A program made the position numbers and the translations under genes. The notes under the pieces were generated by a model. It saw only the letters and a program-made list of their open reading frames with translations, made no database searches and was not told where the DNA came from. Of a stretch of 41,031 bases of DNA, positions 1 through 7,749 are shown piece by piece. Positions within the stretch are counted from its first letter, which is position 1. Each line of letters begins with the position of its first letter. The DNA lies in the NCBI RefSeq assembly GCF_001263355.1, contig NZ_LGYO01000041.1:1-41031 (forward strand), given 5' to 3'. The stretch is from Acetobacterium bakii (GTDB taxonomy: Bacteria; Bacillota; Clostridia; Eubacteriales; Eubacteriaceae).

Positions 1-41
1 AAATCTCCTGAAAATAACCAATGGTTATTTTCAGGAGATTT
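1..41. terminator. Perfect 19-bp hairpin at left edge
   Basis: Arms at 1-19 and 23-41 are exact reverse complements around a 3-base loop. Both ends of the stem are A/T rich, so it could work as a bidirectional intrinsic terminator, most obviously for the minus-strand genes to its right. The sequence left of position 1 is not visible, so the U-tract on the minus strand cannot be judged. Confidence 0.7.
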
Positions 42-97
42 TATCCATTTATCCAGAAACAACGCTAAAGTCTTAAAGAGGCGTTGTTTTTCAGTGT

Positions 98-376
98 TCA
101 AACCCAACCGGATAAATTTTTTGCAAATGCAGTGATCAATAATACTGGGGCATCTGCAGAATTATTTGCATTAAATGGTGGCAAACACTCCTGCTTAAAT
201 TTGGCAAGGGTTTCATTTGACCGAATGACATAATACCGGGCTGACTGAGAATTTTTCCAGGATGGGGCCAAAATGGCAGCATTGATGATTTCTTTAATCA
301 TGGCTTCATTTATCTCTTTTGTCGGATCATACTTTCTTACACTTCTTCTTGATTCAATAACTTCTTGAAATTCCAT
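98..376 (-). pseudogene. Nitroreductase-family protein, C-terminally truncated
   Basis: The 92-residue product begins with a nitroreductase FMN-binding N-terminus: EFQEVIESRRSVRKY, then AAILAPSWKNSQSARYYVI. Family members are about 170-200 residues. Here the frame stops just after FAKNLSGWV, and the bases beyond do not encode the missing FMN/dimer half in any frame. The start chosen is the ATG at 376, because GGAGG lies 6 bases upstream; the in-frame ATG at 388 lies ahead of that ribosome site. A 9-bp inverted repeat (57-65/81-89) follows the stop. Most likely a decayed gene; a TGA-encoded selenocysteine was considered and rejected. Confidence 0.75.
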
Positions 377-438
377 AATGACCTCCATAGTTCATATTAA
401 TCTATTATATCGTAATTTTCACTGTTATATATTAGTGG

Positions 439-882
439 TTACTCTTTTACAACTAATACCGAGCAAGGTGCAATTGCAATGATTTTTCTGGTATTTGAAC
501 CAATAAATAAGCGTCTTACAGCACTCAGTCCCCTTCTTCCCATGACGATTAAGTCAAATTTTCCTTCTTCAGCAAACGCCTCAATTTCGTCAGCCACAAT
601 GCCTGTTAGCACTTTTTTCTTGAGGACCAACCCTGAACTTTTGTATTTTTCCAAAAGAGAATCCAACAGTGTTTCAAATTCTGCTGAAGCATTTTCTTCC
701 AATATTTTTAGTATCTCTAATGAATTTGTTGGAACTTCTCCAGTTGCGTAAAATGGCGCTTTTAATTCTGCCACTGAAAAAAAAGTTACTTCACTCCCAA
801 ATTTCATAGCCAATTCAATTGCTTCATCGGCTGCCTTTAAAGAAATATCAGAACCATCAATCGGCACGAGTATCTTTTTCAT
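439..882 (-). CDS. Universal stress protein (UspA family)
   Basis: A 147-residue single-domain Usp protein. It starts MKKILVPIDGSDIS, the usual first strand and nucleotide-binding loop. It ends with the ATP-binding signature G-x2-G-x9-G-S (MGRRGLSAVRRLFIGSNT), then a strand ending PCSVLVV. This suggests the ATP-binding Usp subclass, a soluble dimeric stress protein of uncertain molecular role. The start is supported by AAGGAAAG upstream. It lies 62 bases upstream of the nitroreductase fragment on the same strand. A second Usp gene is at 4939 on the other strand. Confidence 0.92.
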   Translation of the reverse strand: MKKILVPIDGSDISLKAADEAIELAMKFGSEVTFFSVAELKAPFYATGEVPTNSLEILKILEENASAEFETLLDSLLEKYKSSGLVLKKKVLTGIVADEIEAFAEEGKFDLIVMGRRGLSAVRRLFIGSNTRKIIAIAPCSVLVVKE

Positions 883-1041
883 TGTACTTTCCTTTCGAAA
901 TGTATTTGTTTATAATTTTTTACCCATTCTTTTCATTCTCTAAACACTAAATTAGATGAAACAATCTTCAGATATTTTAGATCAGAGTTTTATACCTGTT
1001 ATTTACACCACTTCTTTACCCTATGAACAGCACGTTAAAGC

Positions 1042-1194
1042 CTAGCAGCCCTGGATCATTTTTATTAACGTTGGAAGAGTAAAGGGTAACCCCTTTACTC
1101 CATAGTAAGAGGTTACACGGTTGTGATAAACGAAAACTTTGCCGACATATCTATATTCCTCATAACCCAACAACTCATAGCATCGACCCTGTGC
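1042..1194 (-). pseudogene. Unidentified coding remnant after the S41 peptidase
   Basis: The gap between 883 and 1202 holds an open minus-strand frame of about 50 codons that reads like protein. It includes GRCYELLGYEEYRYVGKVFVY and ends LPTLIKMIQGC before a TAG. It has no ATG or GTG start and no ribosome site, and begins just after the S41 stop. A 10-bp inverted repeat (1077-1086/1091-1100) lies inside it. I do not recognise the family. It may be the tail of a deleted gene or chance; nothing else is seen in this gap. Confidence 0.3.
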
Positions 1195-1202
1195 TCATAT
1201 GG

Positions 1203-2690
1203 TTAATGATTGTTTAGTCTTAGTTGAAGTACGTTGATCGCTTCTTCCAATTCAACATCTGCCCCATTAGCGATGCGAATTGCATTTTGCGCGGTCATGG
1301 GTATTTTAATGTCCGGACTTATGCCGCCTAGCCCATTCCGGCTATCCAGCTGGATCGCTTTATTTTCATTTAAAGATTGTCCCGATGGCCAATGAACGGT
1401 GATTTCTCCCGGCATTTTCGCCTCTGAACCTGCTAAACCAAAGGAACCGTTGGTTCCATAAAAGCCCAGTGTTTCTGCATTGGGAAGGTTTTGCAAACCC
1501 ATGGCCAGCCCTTCCCCGGAACTCACACATTTAGGGTTGATCAGTACAATGATCGAGCCACTAAAATACGGTTGTGAAGGTTCGATGGTTAAGGCCTGCG
1601 AACCGTCTTCCATGGACTGAAGTTCAAATACGCCGGTGTCAGGATTATAAAGATTCTGATATTCAAAAAAAGTCTTCTGATTATAAAAATAACCTAGGAT
1701 ATCAGCGGTCATCTGGTCCAGTCCGCCGATATTATTGCGAAGATCCAGGATGATCGCTTTGGCGCCATTCTGTTGAGCTGCATCAATGGTATTCCCAATT
1801 AATTCCAGCGTAGAATCAGGATTACCGCTTTCATGTAAATCGGCATCTAATTCTCCTAAAATTTTGATATAACTAATCTTGTCATCCACCATCCTTGTTT
1901 CCACCATGGAATCCGGGACCGGGTCGGGATTGTCTGTATTTAGAAACATATCCCTTAATTTATCAGAAATCACCGAATCTGGATAGTTTTTGCGAAGGGA
2001 TAACCCCTCATCGTCATAGGCAACTAGCGAAACCGAATTTCCAGGTGAAGTTCCCGGGATTTTATATTCCAGTTCAATTTGTTTTCCAATGGGAGCCCGA
2101 ACAAGATAGGCTAACTTTTTAATTCTTAAATTTTCTGTGGTGGCAGATGTTCCCCCAAAAATGGTCGAGACATCGTCAATAGCCTGTTTAATCGACTGGC
2201 CATTCCAGGAAAGAAGTACATAACCAGGCCGAATACCCGCCGACCAGGCTTGACTGGATTCGTTCACCCAAGTGACAATCACTTCCCCATCATTGATTTC
2301 TGCCAAAGCCAAACCAAAACCACCGCCAATGAAGCTATCATCAATTTCTTTAAGATTATTCATTCTGACATGTCCGTCCGGGATCTCGTTAAGATAAGCC
2401 TTAAGGTTTAGATAATAGGCACTAAAATCGTCATTTTCCTGGGCTTCTTCCATTTTCGTCAGATATTTTTTATGAAGCTTATCCCAGTCAATACCTTTCC
2501 AGTCGGTAAAAGCGTATTCTGTAGACAGAATACCATGCAATTCTTCAAAAGCCATTGTCCAGCTAAGACTGCTGAAATCATTTTCTGAAGCAGCTTCAGT
2601 ATTAGGCTTATTGAGATAAAAGAGACCTGAGGCTGTTACCAGAACCACCATAACTAAGATAATCAGTGTTCGTATTTCCTTCTTTTGCAT
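1203..2690 (-). CDS. S41-family (C-terminal processing) peptidase, membrane-anchored
   Basis: A 495-residue protein. Residues 5-26 form one hydrophobic segment (signal anchor or uncleaved signal), so the rest is probably extracytoplasmic. A PDZ-like region around residues 115-200 contains SSQAWSAGIRPGYVLLSWNG. The peptidase core follows: ILDLRNNIGG, then NPKCVSSGEGLAMGL, where the SSGEG serine (about residue 387) matches the family's nucleophile position. The typical tail GGISPDIKIPM is present. AAAGGAGGAATT precedes the ATG. It appears monocistronic. Its substrate is unknown; tail-specific proteases of this kind degrade or process secreted and membrane proteins. Confidence 0.85.
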   Translation of the reverse strand: MQKKEIRTLIILVMVVLVTASGLFYLNKPNTEAASENDFSSLSWTMAFEELHGILSTEYAFTDWKGIDWDKLHKKYLTKMEEAQENDDFSAYYLNLKAYLNEIPDGHVRMNNLKEIDDSFIGGGFGLALAEINDGEVIVTWVNESSQAWSAGIRPGYVLLSWNGQSIKQAIDDVSTIFGGTSATTENLRIKKLAYLVRAPIGKQIELEYKIPGTSPGNSVSLVAYDDEGLSLRKNYPDSVISDKLRDMFLNTDNPDPVPDSMVETRMVDDKISYIKILGELDADLHESGNPDSTLELIGNTIDAAQQNGAKAIILDLRNNIGGLDQMTADILGYFYNQKTFFEYQNLYNPDTGVFELQSMEDGSQALTIEPSQPYFSGSIIVLINPKCVSSGEGLAMGLQNLPNAETLGFYGTNGSFGLAGSEAKMPGEITVHWPSGQSLNENKAIQLDSRNGLGGISPDIKIPMTAQNAIRIANGADVELEEAINVLQLRLNNH

Positions 2691-2760
2691 AATTCCTCCT
2701 TTGGGTTTTTAATTTGCTTAGGTTCTTGCGAAAATGTTTTGATCATTATATAGTAGAAAT

Positions 2761-3093
2761 TCAGTTGCCTTCATAAAAAAGCGAATAGTATCTTGAAATT
2801 TTTTCTTCAAGACTGATCAGGCTTATAATACCGGCTTCCCGTATCGTTTCTTTCCCTTTAATAAAAAGCATAACCACCGGCACAGTAAAGACACCATAGC
2901 TTGCAGAAAGCTCGGTTGACTTTTGCGCGTCAATTTTAACAGCCTTAATGAAAGGATAGCTGGCAATTATACTGTTAATCTTTGGCATGATAGCACGACA
3001 CACACTGCAGGTATTGTTGCCGAAATAAACCAGCAGCATCTCATTATTCTTTCTAAATGCGTTCATTTCTGGTATTGAATTTACTTGCTCCAT
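2761..3093 (-). CDS. Thioredoxin-like protein
   Basis: A 110-residue thioredoxin-fold protein. MLLVYFGNNTCSVC gives the second strand and a CxxC active site (CSVC), about residues 28-31 in this start choice. A cis-proline loop follows as YGVFTVPVVMLF, then GKETIREAG. CSVC is unusual compared with CGPC of thioredoxin and suggests a reductase or bacilliredoxin-like role. The ATG at 3093 was chosen because GAGGG lies just upstream; an in-frame GTG at 3117 lacks a ribosome site. Probably monocistronic. Confidence 0.85.
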   Translation of the reverse strand: MEQVNSIPEMNAFRKNNEMLLVYFGNNTCSVCRAIMPKINSIIASYPFIKAVKIDAQKSTELSASYGVFTVPVVMLFIKGKETIREAGIISLISLEEKISRYYSLFYEGN

Positions 3094-3183
3094 TTTTTCC
3101 CTCACAATCGATTTCACAACTCAGTCGTATTGAATGGGAATATTGTATCATTTTATTACTTCTAATAATAGATTAAAAGCACA

Positions 3184-3220
3184 AAAAAATCTCCGAAATC
3201 TTTTCTTTCGGAGATTTTTT
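3184..3220. terminator. Bidirectional intrinsic terminator
   Basis: Perfect 15-bp stem (3184-3198/3206-3220) with a GGAGAUUUUUU-type end on the plus strand and a U-tract on the minus strand. It lies downstream of the minus-strand transporter and its adjoining gene remnant and should separate them from the thioredoxin-like gene. Confidence 0.85.
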
Positions 3221-3266
3221 ATTTTATTTTATTTAATACAACCATGCTGTTCAGTTATTCAACTAT

Positions 3267-3440
3267 CTAGCTTGCTTGTTCAAAGCTGATAAAGGTAACA
3301 TAGTCGTATTCGCAAACAATGCGGGACTCGTCACCCTTTGGGATTGATTTGATGCCGCCAATCTCTTTACCGCCTCGTTCAAAGGCTTCACTCAGTTTTC
3401 GATTAAAATCATGGGCACTGCTACTTGTTAGATGAGATAT
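3267..3440 (-). pseudogene. Unidentified coding remnant downstream of the transporter
   Basis: This open frame of 57 codons directly follows and slightly overlaps the end of the transporter gene. It reads as real protein (HDFNRKLSEAFERGGKEIGG, then ESRIVCEYDYVTFISFEQAS) and ends at TAG 3267-3269. No ATG, GTG or TTG exists in the frame before a stop at 3441-3443, so its 5' part is missing. It looks like the C-terminal half of a small soluble protein truncated by a deletion that joined it to the transporter. Family not recognised. Confidence 0.45.
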
Positions 3441-4708
3441 CTAATGACGATATATATCATTGAAACGATGATTGAGAGAATCATGAAAGGAAATGCAACC
3501 CGGAAGTATTTTCCAAAGGTGATTCGATAACCCTGTCCTTCGGCAAGACCAATGGCAACGACATTGGCACTTGCTCCGATGACCGTTCCGTTTCCGCCAA
3601 GGCAGGCACCCAATGAAAGGGCCCACCACAGAGGATAGAGATTCATGCCGGATAACTGTCCCATTTCCAGAATCATTGGAATCATGGTTGCGACAAAGGG
3701 TATGTTGTCAACAAAGGCAGATGCAATCGCAGATACCCATAGAATTGCAATGGTAGTTAGAAATACGTCGCCACCGGTGAGACTAAGGACTTGTCCGGCT
3801 AATATTTGAATAACGCCGGTTGCTTCGAGACCGCCAACCAGAATAAATAAGCCGATGAAAAAGAAAATAGTTTTCCATTCAACTTCCCTGAGAATTTCTT
3901 CTATGGTTATTCCGGACATGAAAATCAGAACAACGGCTCCGGTAAATGCAATGGTTGAAGAATCAATGTGAATAACGCTATTCAGCAAAAATCCTAAAAT
4001 CACAAAAGAGAAAACAATCAAGGACTTTTTTAAGAGTAAAGGATCATGGATTGCTTCATTTTCGTTTACGGATAAAACCTTTTCCTTCACACTCTCATCA
4101 GCCACCAGTACTTTTTTATATAAAAGAGCAAACAAAAAAGCCATAAGAACCAGGAGTGGTAAAGCAATGAGCCCGTTATTAACTAAAAAATCCATAAAAT
4201 TCAGTCCGACTTCGCTTCCGATCATGATGTTTGGGGGATCGCCAATGAGTGTTGCGGTTCCTCCGACATTTGATGCAAATATTTCGGCAATGATAAAAGG
4301 AATCGGGTCAAGTTTCAAGTCTTTCGCCACACTTAATGTGACTGGAATAATCAGCAGTATGGTCGTGACATTATCCAACAATGCCGATAATATACCGGTA
4401 ACCAGAAAAAGCAGGATAATTAAGCGCTGGGGATCTGCTTTTGATACTTTAACCACTTTAATGGCTAAATATTCAAAGATGCCGGTACGGCGCATGACCA
4501 TAACAATCATCATCATACCGATTAACAGGGTAATGGTGTTAAAGTCAATGGCTCCGAAAGCTTCTTCCTGATTTAACACTCTTAAAATAATCATCAGCAT
4601 AGCCCCGCCAAGGGCGATCAAAGTTCTGTCAAATTTATCCCATATGATCATTATATACACTAATACAAATATAACGATGGATAAAATGTAAAAAGTATTC
4701 TCTGTCAT
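3428..4708 (-). CDS. ArsB/NhaD (SLC13-like) ion transporter
   Basis: A 426-residue polytopic membrane protein with about 11-12 hydrophobic segments. It carries the two signature repeats of the ion transporter superfamily: DNVTTILLIIPVTLS followed by NVGGTATLIGDPPNIMIGS, and DNIPFVATMIPMI followed by LGGNGTVIGASANVVAIG. These duplicated half-site motifs are typical of ArsB, NhaD and citrate/anion permeases. The sequence alone does not separate Na+/H+ antiport from anion export. The ATG at 4708 was chosen because GGAGG lies 8 bases upstream; an in-frame TTG at 4720 overlaps that site. The leader contains a terminator-like hairpin. Confidence 0.85.
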   Translation of the reverse strand: MTENTFYILSIVIFVLVYIMIIWDKFDRTLIALGGAMLMIILRVLNQEEAFGAIDFNTITLLIGMMMIVMVMRRTGIFEYLAIKVVKVSKADPQRLIILLFLVTGILSALLDNVTTILLIIPVTLSVAKDLKLDPIPFIIAEIFASNVGGTATLIGDPPNIMIGSEVGLNFMDFLVNNGLIALPLLVLMAFLFALLYKKVLVADESVKEKVLSVNENEAIHDPLLLKKSLIVFSFVILGFLLNSVIHIDSSTIAFTGAVVLIFMSGITIEEILREVEWKTIFFFIGLFILVGGLEATGVIQILAGQVLSLTGGDVFLTTIAILWVSAIASAFVDNIPFVATMIPMILEMGQLSGMNLYPLWWALSLGACLGGNGTVIGASANVVAIGLAEGQGYRITFGKYFRVAFPFMILSIIVSMIYIVIRYLI

Positions 4709-4733
4709 TAAAACCTCCAATATTTTTAGGCAT

Positions 4734-4772
4734 GAAAAAAAGCCAATATCGCCATCTTAGCAGATATTGGCT
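4734..4772 (-). terminator. Leader hairpin with U-tract before the transporter
   Basis: On the minus strand a 10-bp stem (AGCCAATATC with GATATTGGCT, 4741-4750/4763-4772) is followed immediately by seven U. It sits about 14 bases after the start point predicted from the promoter at 4793-4821 and about 25 bases before the transporter's ribosome site. No gene lies upstream to terminate, so it is best read as an attenuator or conditional terminator in a short leader. No known riboswitch class was recognised. Confidence 0.65.
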
Positions 4773-4792
4773 ACACTTTATTGCAAAACTTT

Positions 4793-4821
4793 ATTATGAT
4801 GCTTTATATACTATCTGTCAA
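4793..4821 (-). promoter_or_regulatory. SigA-type promoter for the transporter
   Basis: Minus strand: -35 TTGACA (4821-4816), 17-base spacer, -10 CATAAT (4798-4793), giving a start near 4786. It is back to back with the Usp promoter on the plus strand. Confidence 0.75.
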
Positions 4822-4871
4822 TCGTTTTCTAATATAAATTCAAATCTCTGCTTGGGTTTCAGAAATAAACA

Positions 4872-4899
4872 TTGCAATTTCAGATAGAGATGTTATGAT
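4872..4899 (+). promoter_or_regulatory. SigA-type promoter for the second Usp gene
   Basis: TTGCAA (4872-4877), 16-base spacer, TATGAT (4894-4899), placed 40 bases upstream of the GTG start of the plus-strand Usp gene. Confidence 0.55.
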
Positions 4900-4938
4900 A
4901 AAAGTACATAAGTGAATAAAATATAGGAGGAAACTGAC

Positions 4939-5388
4939 GTGAAAAAAATACTGATACCAATTGATGGTTCTCCAATTTCTTCCAAAGCAGTTTTAGAAGC
5001 AAAGAAACTGGCAGAGGCATTTAATGCAGAAATTGTTTTATTAACTGTGGCAAATATTACGACTCCCAGCGGAACAGAAGAATCAAACCTGGATATTAAA
5101 ACCGGACTTGAAGTGCCGCAATATATCTCCAATTTTAAAAAAAATGCTGAACGACACCTTGCTGAAGCAAGGATTATTCTTGGTGATCTTGGGCCAAAAG
5201 CCGAAGCCGTTATACTTTACGGTGATCCGGCTGAACAAATTGCCACCTACCTTGATGATCATGATGTGGATTATGTGGTTATGGGTTCACAGGGAGTAGG
5301 TGTTTCACGTATTCGGCAAGTGTTCATTGGCAGTGTCACCTCAAAAATTCTTCGCCATGCAAAACAGCCTATTCTTATTGTGAAATAA
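4939..5388 (+). CDS. Universal stress protein (UspA family)
   Basis: A 149-residue Usp-domain protein starting at GTG with AGGAGG nine bases upstream. The N-terminus (KKILIPIDGSPIS) and C-terminal nucleotide-binding motif (MGSQGVGVSRIRQVFIGSVT, G-x2-G-x9-G-S) match ATP-binding Usp proteins. It is divergently transcribed from the ion transporter, with the two promoters in about 180 bases. The protein is related to, but clearly different from, the Usp at 439-882, so this is not a recent duplication. Confidence 0.92.
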   Translation: MKKILIPIDGSPISSKAVLEAKKLAEAFNAEIVLLTVANITTPSGTEESNLDIKTGLEVPQYISNFKKNAERHLAEARIILGDLGPKAEAVILYGDPAEQIATYLDDHDVDYVVMGSQGVGVSRIRQVFIGSVTSKILRHAKQPILIVK

Positions 5389-5411
5389 CCGTGGGTCTAG
5401 TTACCGTTTTA

Positions 5412-5478
5412 TGACACAGGGACGTTTTGACCATCCCTATTCTACTGCTGCCTGATAACATGACAAGCAAACGTCCCC
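5412..5478. repeat. REP-like GGGACGTTT inverted-repeat element
   Basis: Part of the 508-base gap after the Usp gene. GGGACGTTT (5419-5427) pairs with AAACGTCCC (5469-5477), and the left end reads ATGACACAGGGACGTTT. The same left end occurs at 21453-21468 and 34769-34784, the latter next to a RAYT transposase remnant. It is best explained as a REP-type sequence mobilised by that transposase family. Confidence 0.6.
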
Positions 5479-5493
5479 ATTGATTTTTATATT

Positions 5494-5528
5494 AAACCTG
5501 TCACCGTAATCTGTTAGGTGACAGGTTT
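5494..5528. repeat. 12-bp perfect hairpin
   Basis: AAACCTGTCACC (5494-5505) and GGTGACAGGTTT (5517-5528) pair around an 11-base loop. No U-tract follows on the plus strand. It may still end the Usp transcript, or belong to the neighbouring REP-like element. The rest of the gap to 5780 shows only a weak AGAACTG/CAGTTCT repeat. Confidence 0.5.
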
Positions 5529-5779
5529 GCAGAACCCAATGGATGCATCTTTAATTCATTATTTATCGATCTAACTTTCCACTGTTACTTTGCTATTTTC
5601 TTAAAAACTTCCATAATTTCTCTTTTTATATATTTAATACAGCCTCGCTCTTTTAAATTACTGCACACAAGAACTGTTACTCGGATCTTGTCAGTTCTAT
5701 TTCCATTTTTTGGAGAATCCAGTCATAATCAGAAGTTCAGCATGACGACAGAAAAAAATACTATTTGAATATTTTTTTC

Positions 5780-5808
5780 TTGACATGACATGTTTTAAAC
5801 AGTATAGT
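5780..5808 (+). promoter_or_regulatory. Promoter with probable PadR operator
   Basis: TTGACA (5780-5785), 17-base spacer, TATAGT (5803-5808). The spacer contains the palindrome TGTTTTAAACA (5791-5801). Further ACATGT copies and a GCAAA/TTTGC dyad lie just downstream (to about 5850). An operator inside the promoter fits autorepression by the PadR-type protein encoded next. Confidence 0.75.
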
Positions 5809-5896
5809 GTGACTAACATGTATGTGCAAATTGAAGTTTGCATGTGTGAATTTGAAAATAATCACTTTCTGTTAAAAAAACTAAAGGAGACAAGTC

Positions 5897-6247
5897 ATGG
5901 CAAACCCAAAATATGGCCGGCATTTACCGGCATTCATTTTATTGTTTTTGACAAAAGGATCTACCTACGGATCCGCCCTATTAAACCGGATGAAAGAGGA
6001 AATGCCCTACAATTTTTCTGATGGTCCGGCAGTATATCGGGCCCTCAATGAATTGGAAAAAGAGGAAGCTGTCATCGCCCAATGGGATACCTCGGCAAAG
6101 GGAGCTGCAAAAAAGTGTTATACCATCACGGATAAAGGTATGATGATGTTAACGGAATTTAGAAAAGAACTGGATCAACTTAAGAAAAATATGGAATATT
6201 TTCTATCTGAATTTGACAAAATAGAAGATCGGGAGGAAAACCAATGA
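5897..6247 (+). CDS. PadR-family transcriptional regulator
   Basis: A 116-residue winged-helix protein of the short PadR type. LLFLTKGSTYGSALLNRM, DGPAVYRALNELEKEEAV and KKCYTITDKGMMML are the conserved helix-turn-helix and wing segments; a C-terminal helix (about residues 90-116) is likely for dimerisation. AAAGGAG precedes the ATG. Its stop overlaps the next start (ATGA), so it is translationally coupled to the permease genes it probably represses. The ligand is unknown. Confidence 0.9.
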   Translation: MANPKYGRHLPAFILLFLTKGSTYGSALLNRMKEEMPYNFSDGPAVYRALNELEKEEAVIAQWDTSAKGAAKKCYTITDKGMMMLTEFRKELDQLKKNMEYFLSEFDKIEDREENQ

Positions 6248-6720
6248 CATCTATTTTTCTATACTCAATGGCTGGATTGGCACTCCTGATATCTTTTTTT
6301 AAAGATCAGGAAAAAAGTAAAATGAGTCTGAAGATTGCATGGAATCAATTCGTCAAACTATTGCCGAGCGTTATTTCAATTATGCTCTTTATCGGAATTA
6401 CCTTAGCTGTTCTCGATAATGAAGTGATTTCAAAGATAATTGGTGACCAGTCAGGGATTTTAGGCGTTCTCATCGCTTTGGTTCTGGGCTCAGTGACCTT
6501 AATTCCCAGTTTTGTTGCGTTTCCTTTAGGTGGTGCTTTACTCAATGCTGGTGCCGGTTATCCCCAGGTTGCTGCACTCGTTTCGACGGTTATGGCCGTG
6601 GGGATTGTAACGTTACCGACTGAGATGAAGTATTTCACTAAATCTTTGGCTGTTAAACGAAATGTAGCAGCTTTTATAATCTGTATAATTTTTACCATAA
6701 CGATTGGGGTGATAATGTAA
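6244..6720 (+). CDS. Permease half-protein 1 (DUF318/ArsP-type)
   Basis: A 158-residue membrane protein with about five hydrophobic segments. It carries LGSVTLIPSFVAFPLGGALL, the first of two related signature loops of the DUF318/ArsP_1-like permeases. In many members both halves are one chain; here the second half is the next gene, joined by a TAATG overlap. The ATG overlaps the PadR stop by 4 bases. The two products probably assemble as a heterodimer. The transported substrate is unknown; ArsP relatives export organoarsenicals. Confidence 0.75.
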   Translation: MTSIFLYSMAGLALLISFFKDQEKSKMSLKIAWNQFVKLLPSVISIMLFIGITLAVLDNEVISKIIGDQSGILGVLIALVLGSVTLIPSFVAFPLGGALLNAGAGYPQVAALVSTVMAVGIVTLPTEMKYFTKSLAVKRNVAAFIICIIFTITIGVIM

Positions 6721-7259
6721 TGATTAAAATCGTGAAATCCTATAAGTGGGGCATTATTTTTCTGTTGGTCATGGTTGGGCTTTATTTATACAATCAATCA
6801 CTAGGGATTGAAGCCATGAGCATATCTTTGTTGAATTTTAAAGAAATGCTTTTATTGGTGCCGCCCATTTTTATTTTAATGGGTTTAATGGAAGTCTGGG
6901 TTCCAAAAGAAACCCTGACAAAATATATGGGAGAAGGATCGGGGCTGAAAGGGCTATTCATCGCTTTTGTACTCGGAACAGCCGCTGCCGGTCCCTTGTA
7001 CATCGCTTTTCCCATTGGGGTCATGCTATTAAAAAAAGGAGCTAGATTGTCAAACGTTCTCTTTTTTCTTGGAGTATGGTCTACGACTAAATTACCGGTT
7101 TTATTATTTGAAGTCGCATCATTCGGATTGGAATTTACATTGATTCATATCGGGATCAGTCTTCCCCTTTATTTAATAAGTGCAGTCTTAATCGAAAGAA
7201 TTGAAAACCGGAATGTCACAAAGCTTTTAAATCAGGATGCGGCTGAAAAAGGAGTTTAG
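6720..7259 (+). CDS. Permease half-protein 2 (DUF318/ArsP-type)
   Basis: A 179-residue membrane protein with about five hydrophobic segments. LGTAAAGPLYIAFPIGVMLL mirrors the signature loop of the preceding half-permease, and MGEGSGLKG matches IGDQSGILG there, showing that the two genes are an ancient duplication. It starts in the stop of the first half (TAATG). The short C-terminal tail is polar. It should function only together with the upstream half. Confidence 0.78.
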   Translation: MIKIVKSYKWGIIFLLVMVGLYLYNQSLGIEAMSISLLNFKEMLLLVPPIFILMGLMEVWVPKETLTKYMGEGSGLKGLFIAFVLGTAAAGPLYIAFPIGVMLLKKGARLSNVLFFLGVWSTTKLPVLLFEVASFGLEFTLIHIGISLPLYLISAVLIERIENRNVTKLLNQDAAEKGV

Positions 7260-7261
7260 TT

Positions 7262-7372
7262 TTGGCTTGGAAAATCAATCGTCAACAACATTCTGACGTG
7301 GTAAAAAAATCTGGTGCCGAAAAAGCCTTGAAGGCTGTGCCGTGTCCGTCTCAATGCAGACAAACAGATTAA
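7262..7372 (+). CDS. 36-residue small protein after the permease pair
   Basis: A TTG-started frame of 36 codons begins two bases after the permease stop, with AAAAAGGAG 7 bases upstream. The product is basic (AWKINRQQHSDVVKKSG) and ends with a C-x3-C pair (CPSQC). It fills the gap to the convergent lpdD-like gene and overlaps its stop by 3 bases. The well-placed ribosome site and tight spacing support expression as the fourth gene of the PadR operon. The function is unknown; it could be an accessory subunit or a metal-binding peptide. Confidence 0.5.
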   Translation: MAWKINRQQHSDVVKKSGAEKALKAVPCPSQCRQTD

Positions 7373-7749
7373 TCAGTGTCGCTATTTGATAGTCTGATTA
7401 ATCTGTTCTGCAATAACTTCAGCACCAAAACCATGCCCTTTTGAGAATTGGCGACGACCTCAATAATTTCTTTCCGGGTAATATCGTCGAGATGGAATCC
7501 GGCTACCACGGTACAGACACAGCGAAAGGTTTCCGATACTTTTTTAGCCAGCGGAATGGCCAGAGCATCGTCTTTATGAGATTTTGGGGTGTAACTGCAT
7601 AGTCGTCCATCATCGCCAATGGCGGTACAGCCGATATGGGCGTCGCCCCCGGTCAGAAGAATTAGAAAGTCTCTGCCAACTGGTATGATCTCATAGCTCA
7701 GGGCGGTTTTTCCGTGGCCTGATAACAACTTGATGGATTCATTCATCAT
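7369..7749 (-). CDS. LpdD-like prenylated-FMN chaperone
   Basis: A 126-residue protein resembling LpdD, the small product of gallate decarboxylase loci (lpdBCD) with a fold related to proteasome assembly chaperone 4. Family-like segments are VGRDFLILLTGGDAHIGCTA, the SHKDDALAIPLAKKV stretch and a C-terminal helix. Its start overlaps the ubiX stop (TAATG), so synthesis is coupled to that of the prFMN-forming enzyme. In lpd-type systems this protein is needed for an active UbiD decarboxylase, probably for cofactor maturation. Assignment rests on the motif and the UbiX/UbiD context. Confidence 0.75.
   Translation of the reverse strand: MMNESIKLLSGHGKTALSYEIIPVGRDFLILLTGGDAHIGCTAIGDDGRLCSYTPKSHKDDALAIPLAKKVSETFRCVCTVVAGFHLDDITRKEIIEVVANSQKGMVLVLKLLQNRLIRLSNSDTD

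Noticed and set aside
98-100. TGA at the end of the nitroreductase frame as a selenocysteine codon
   Set aside because: The sequence after the TGA does not continue the nitroreductase fold and soon meets another stop; no SECIS-like stem was seen directly after it.
1077-1100. 10-bp hairpin as an intrinsic terminator for the S41 peptidase
   Set aside because: No U-tract follows on either strand and it lies inside a protein-like frame.
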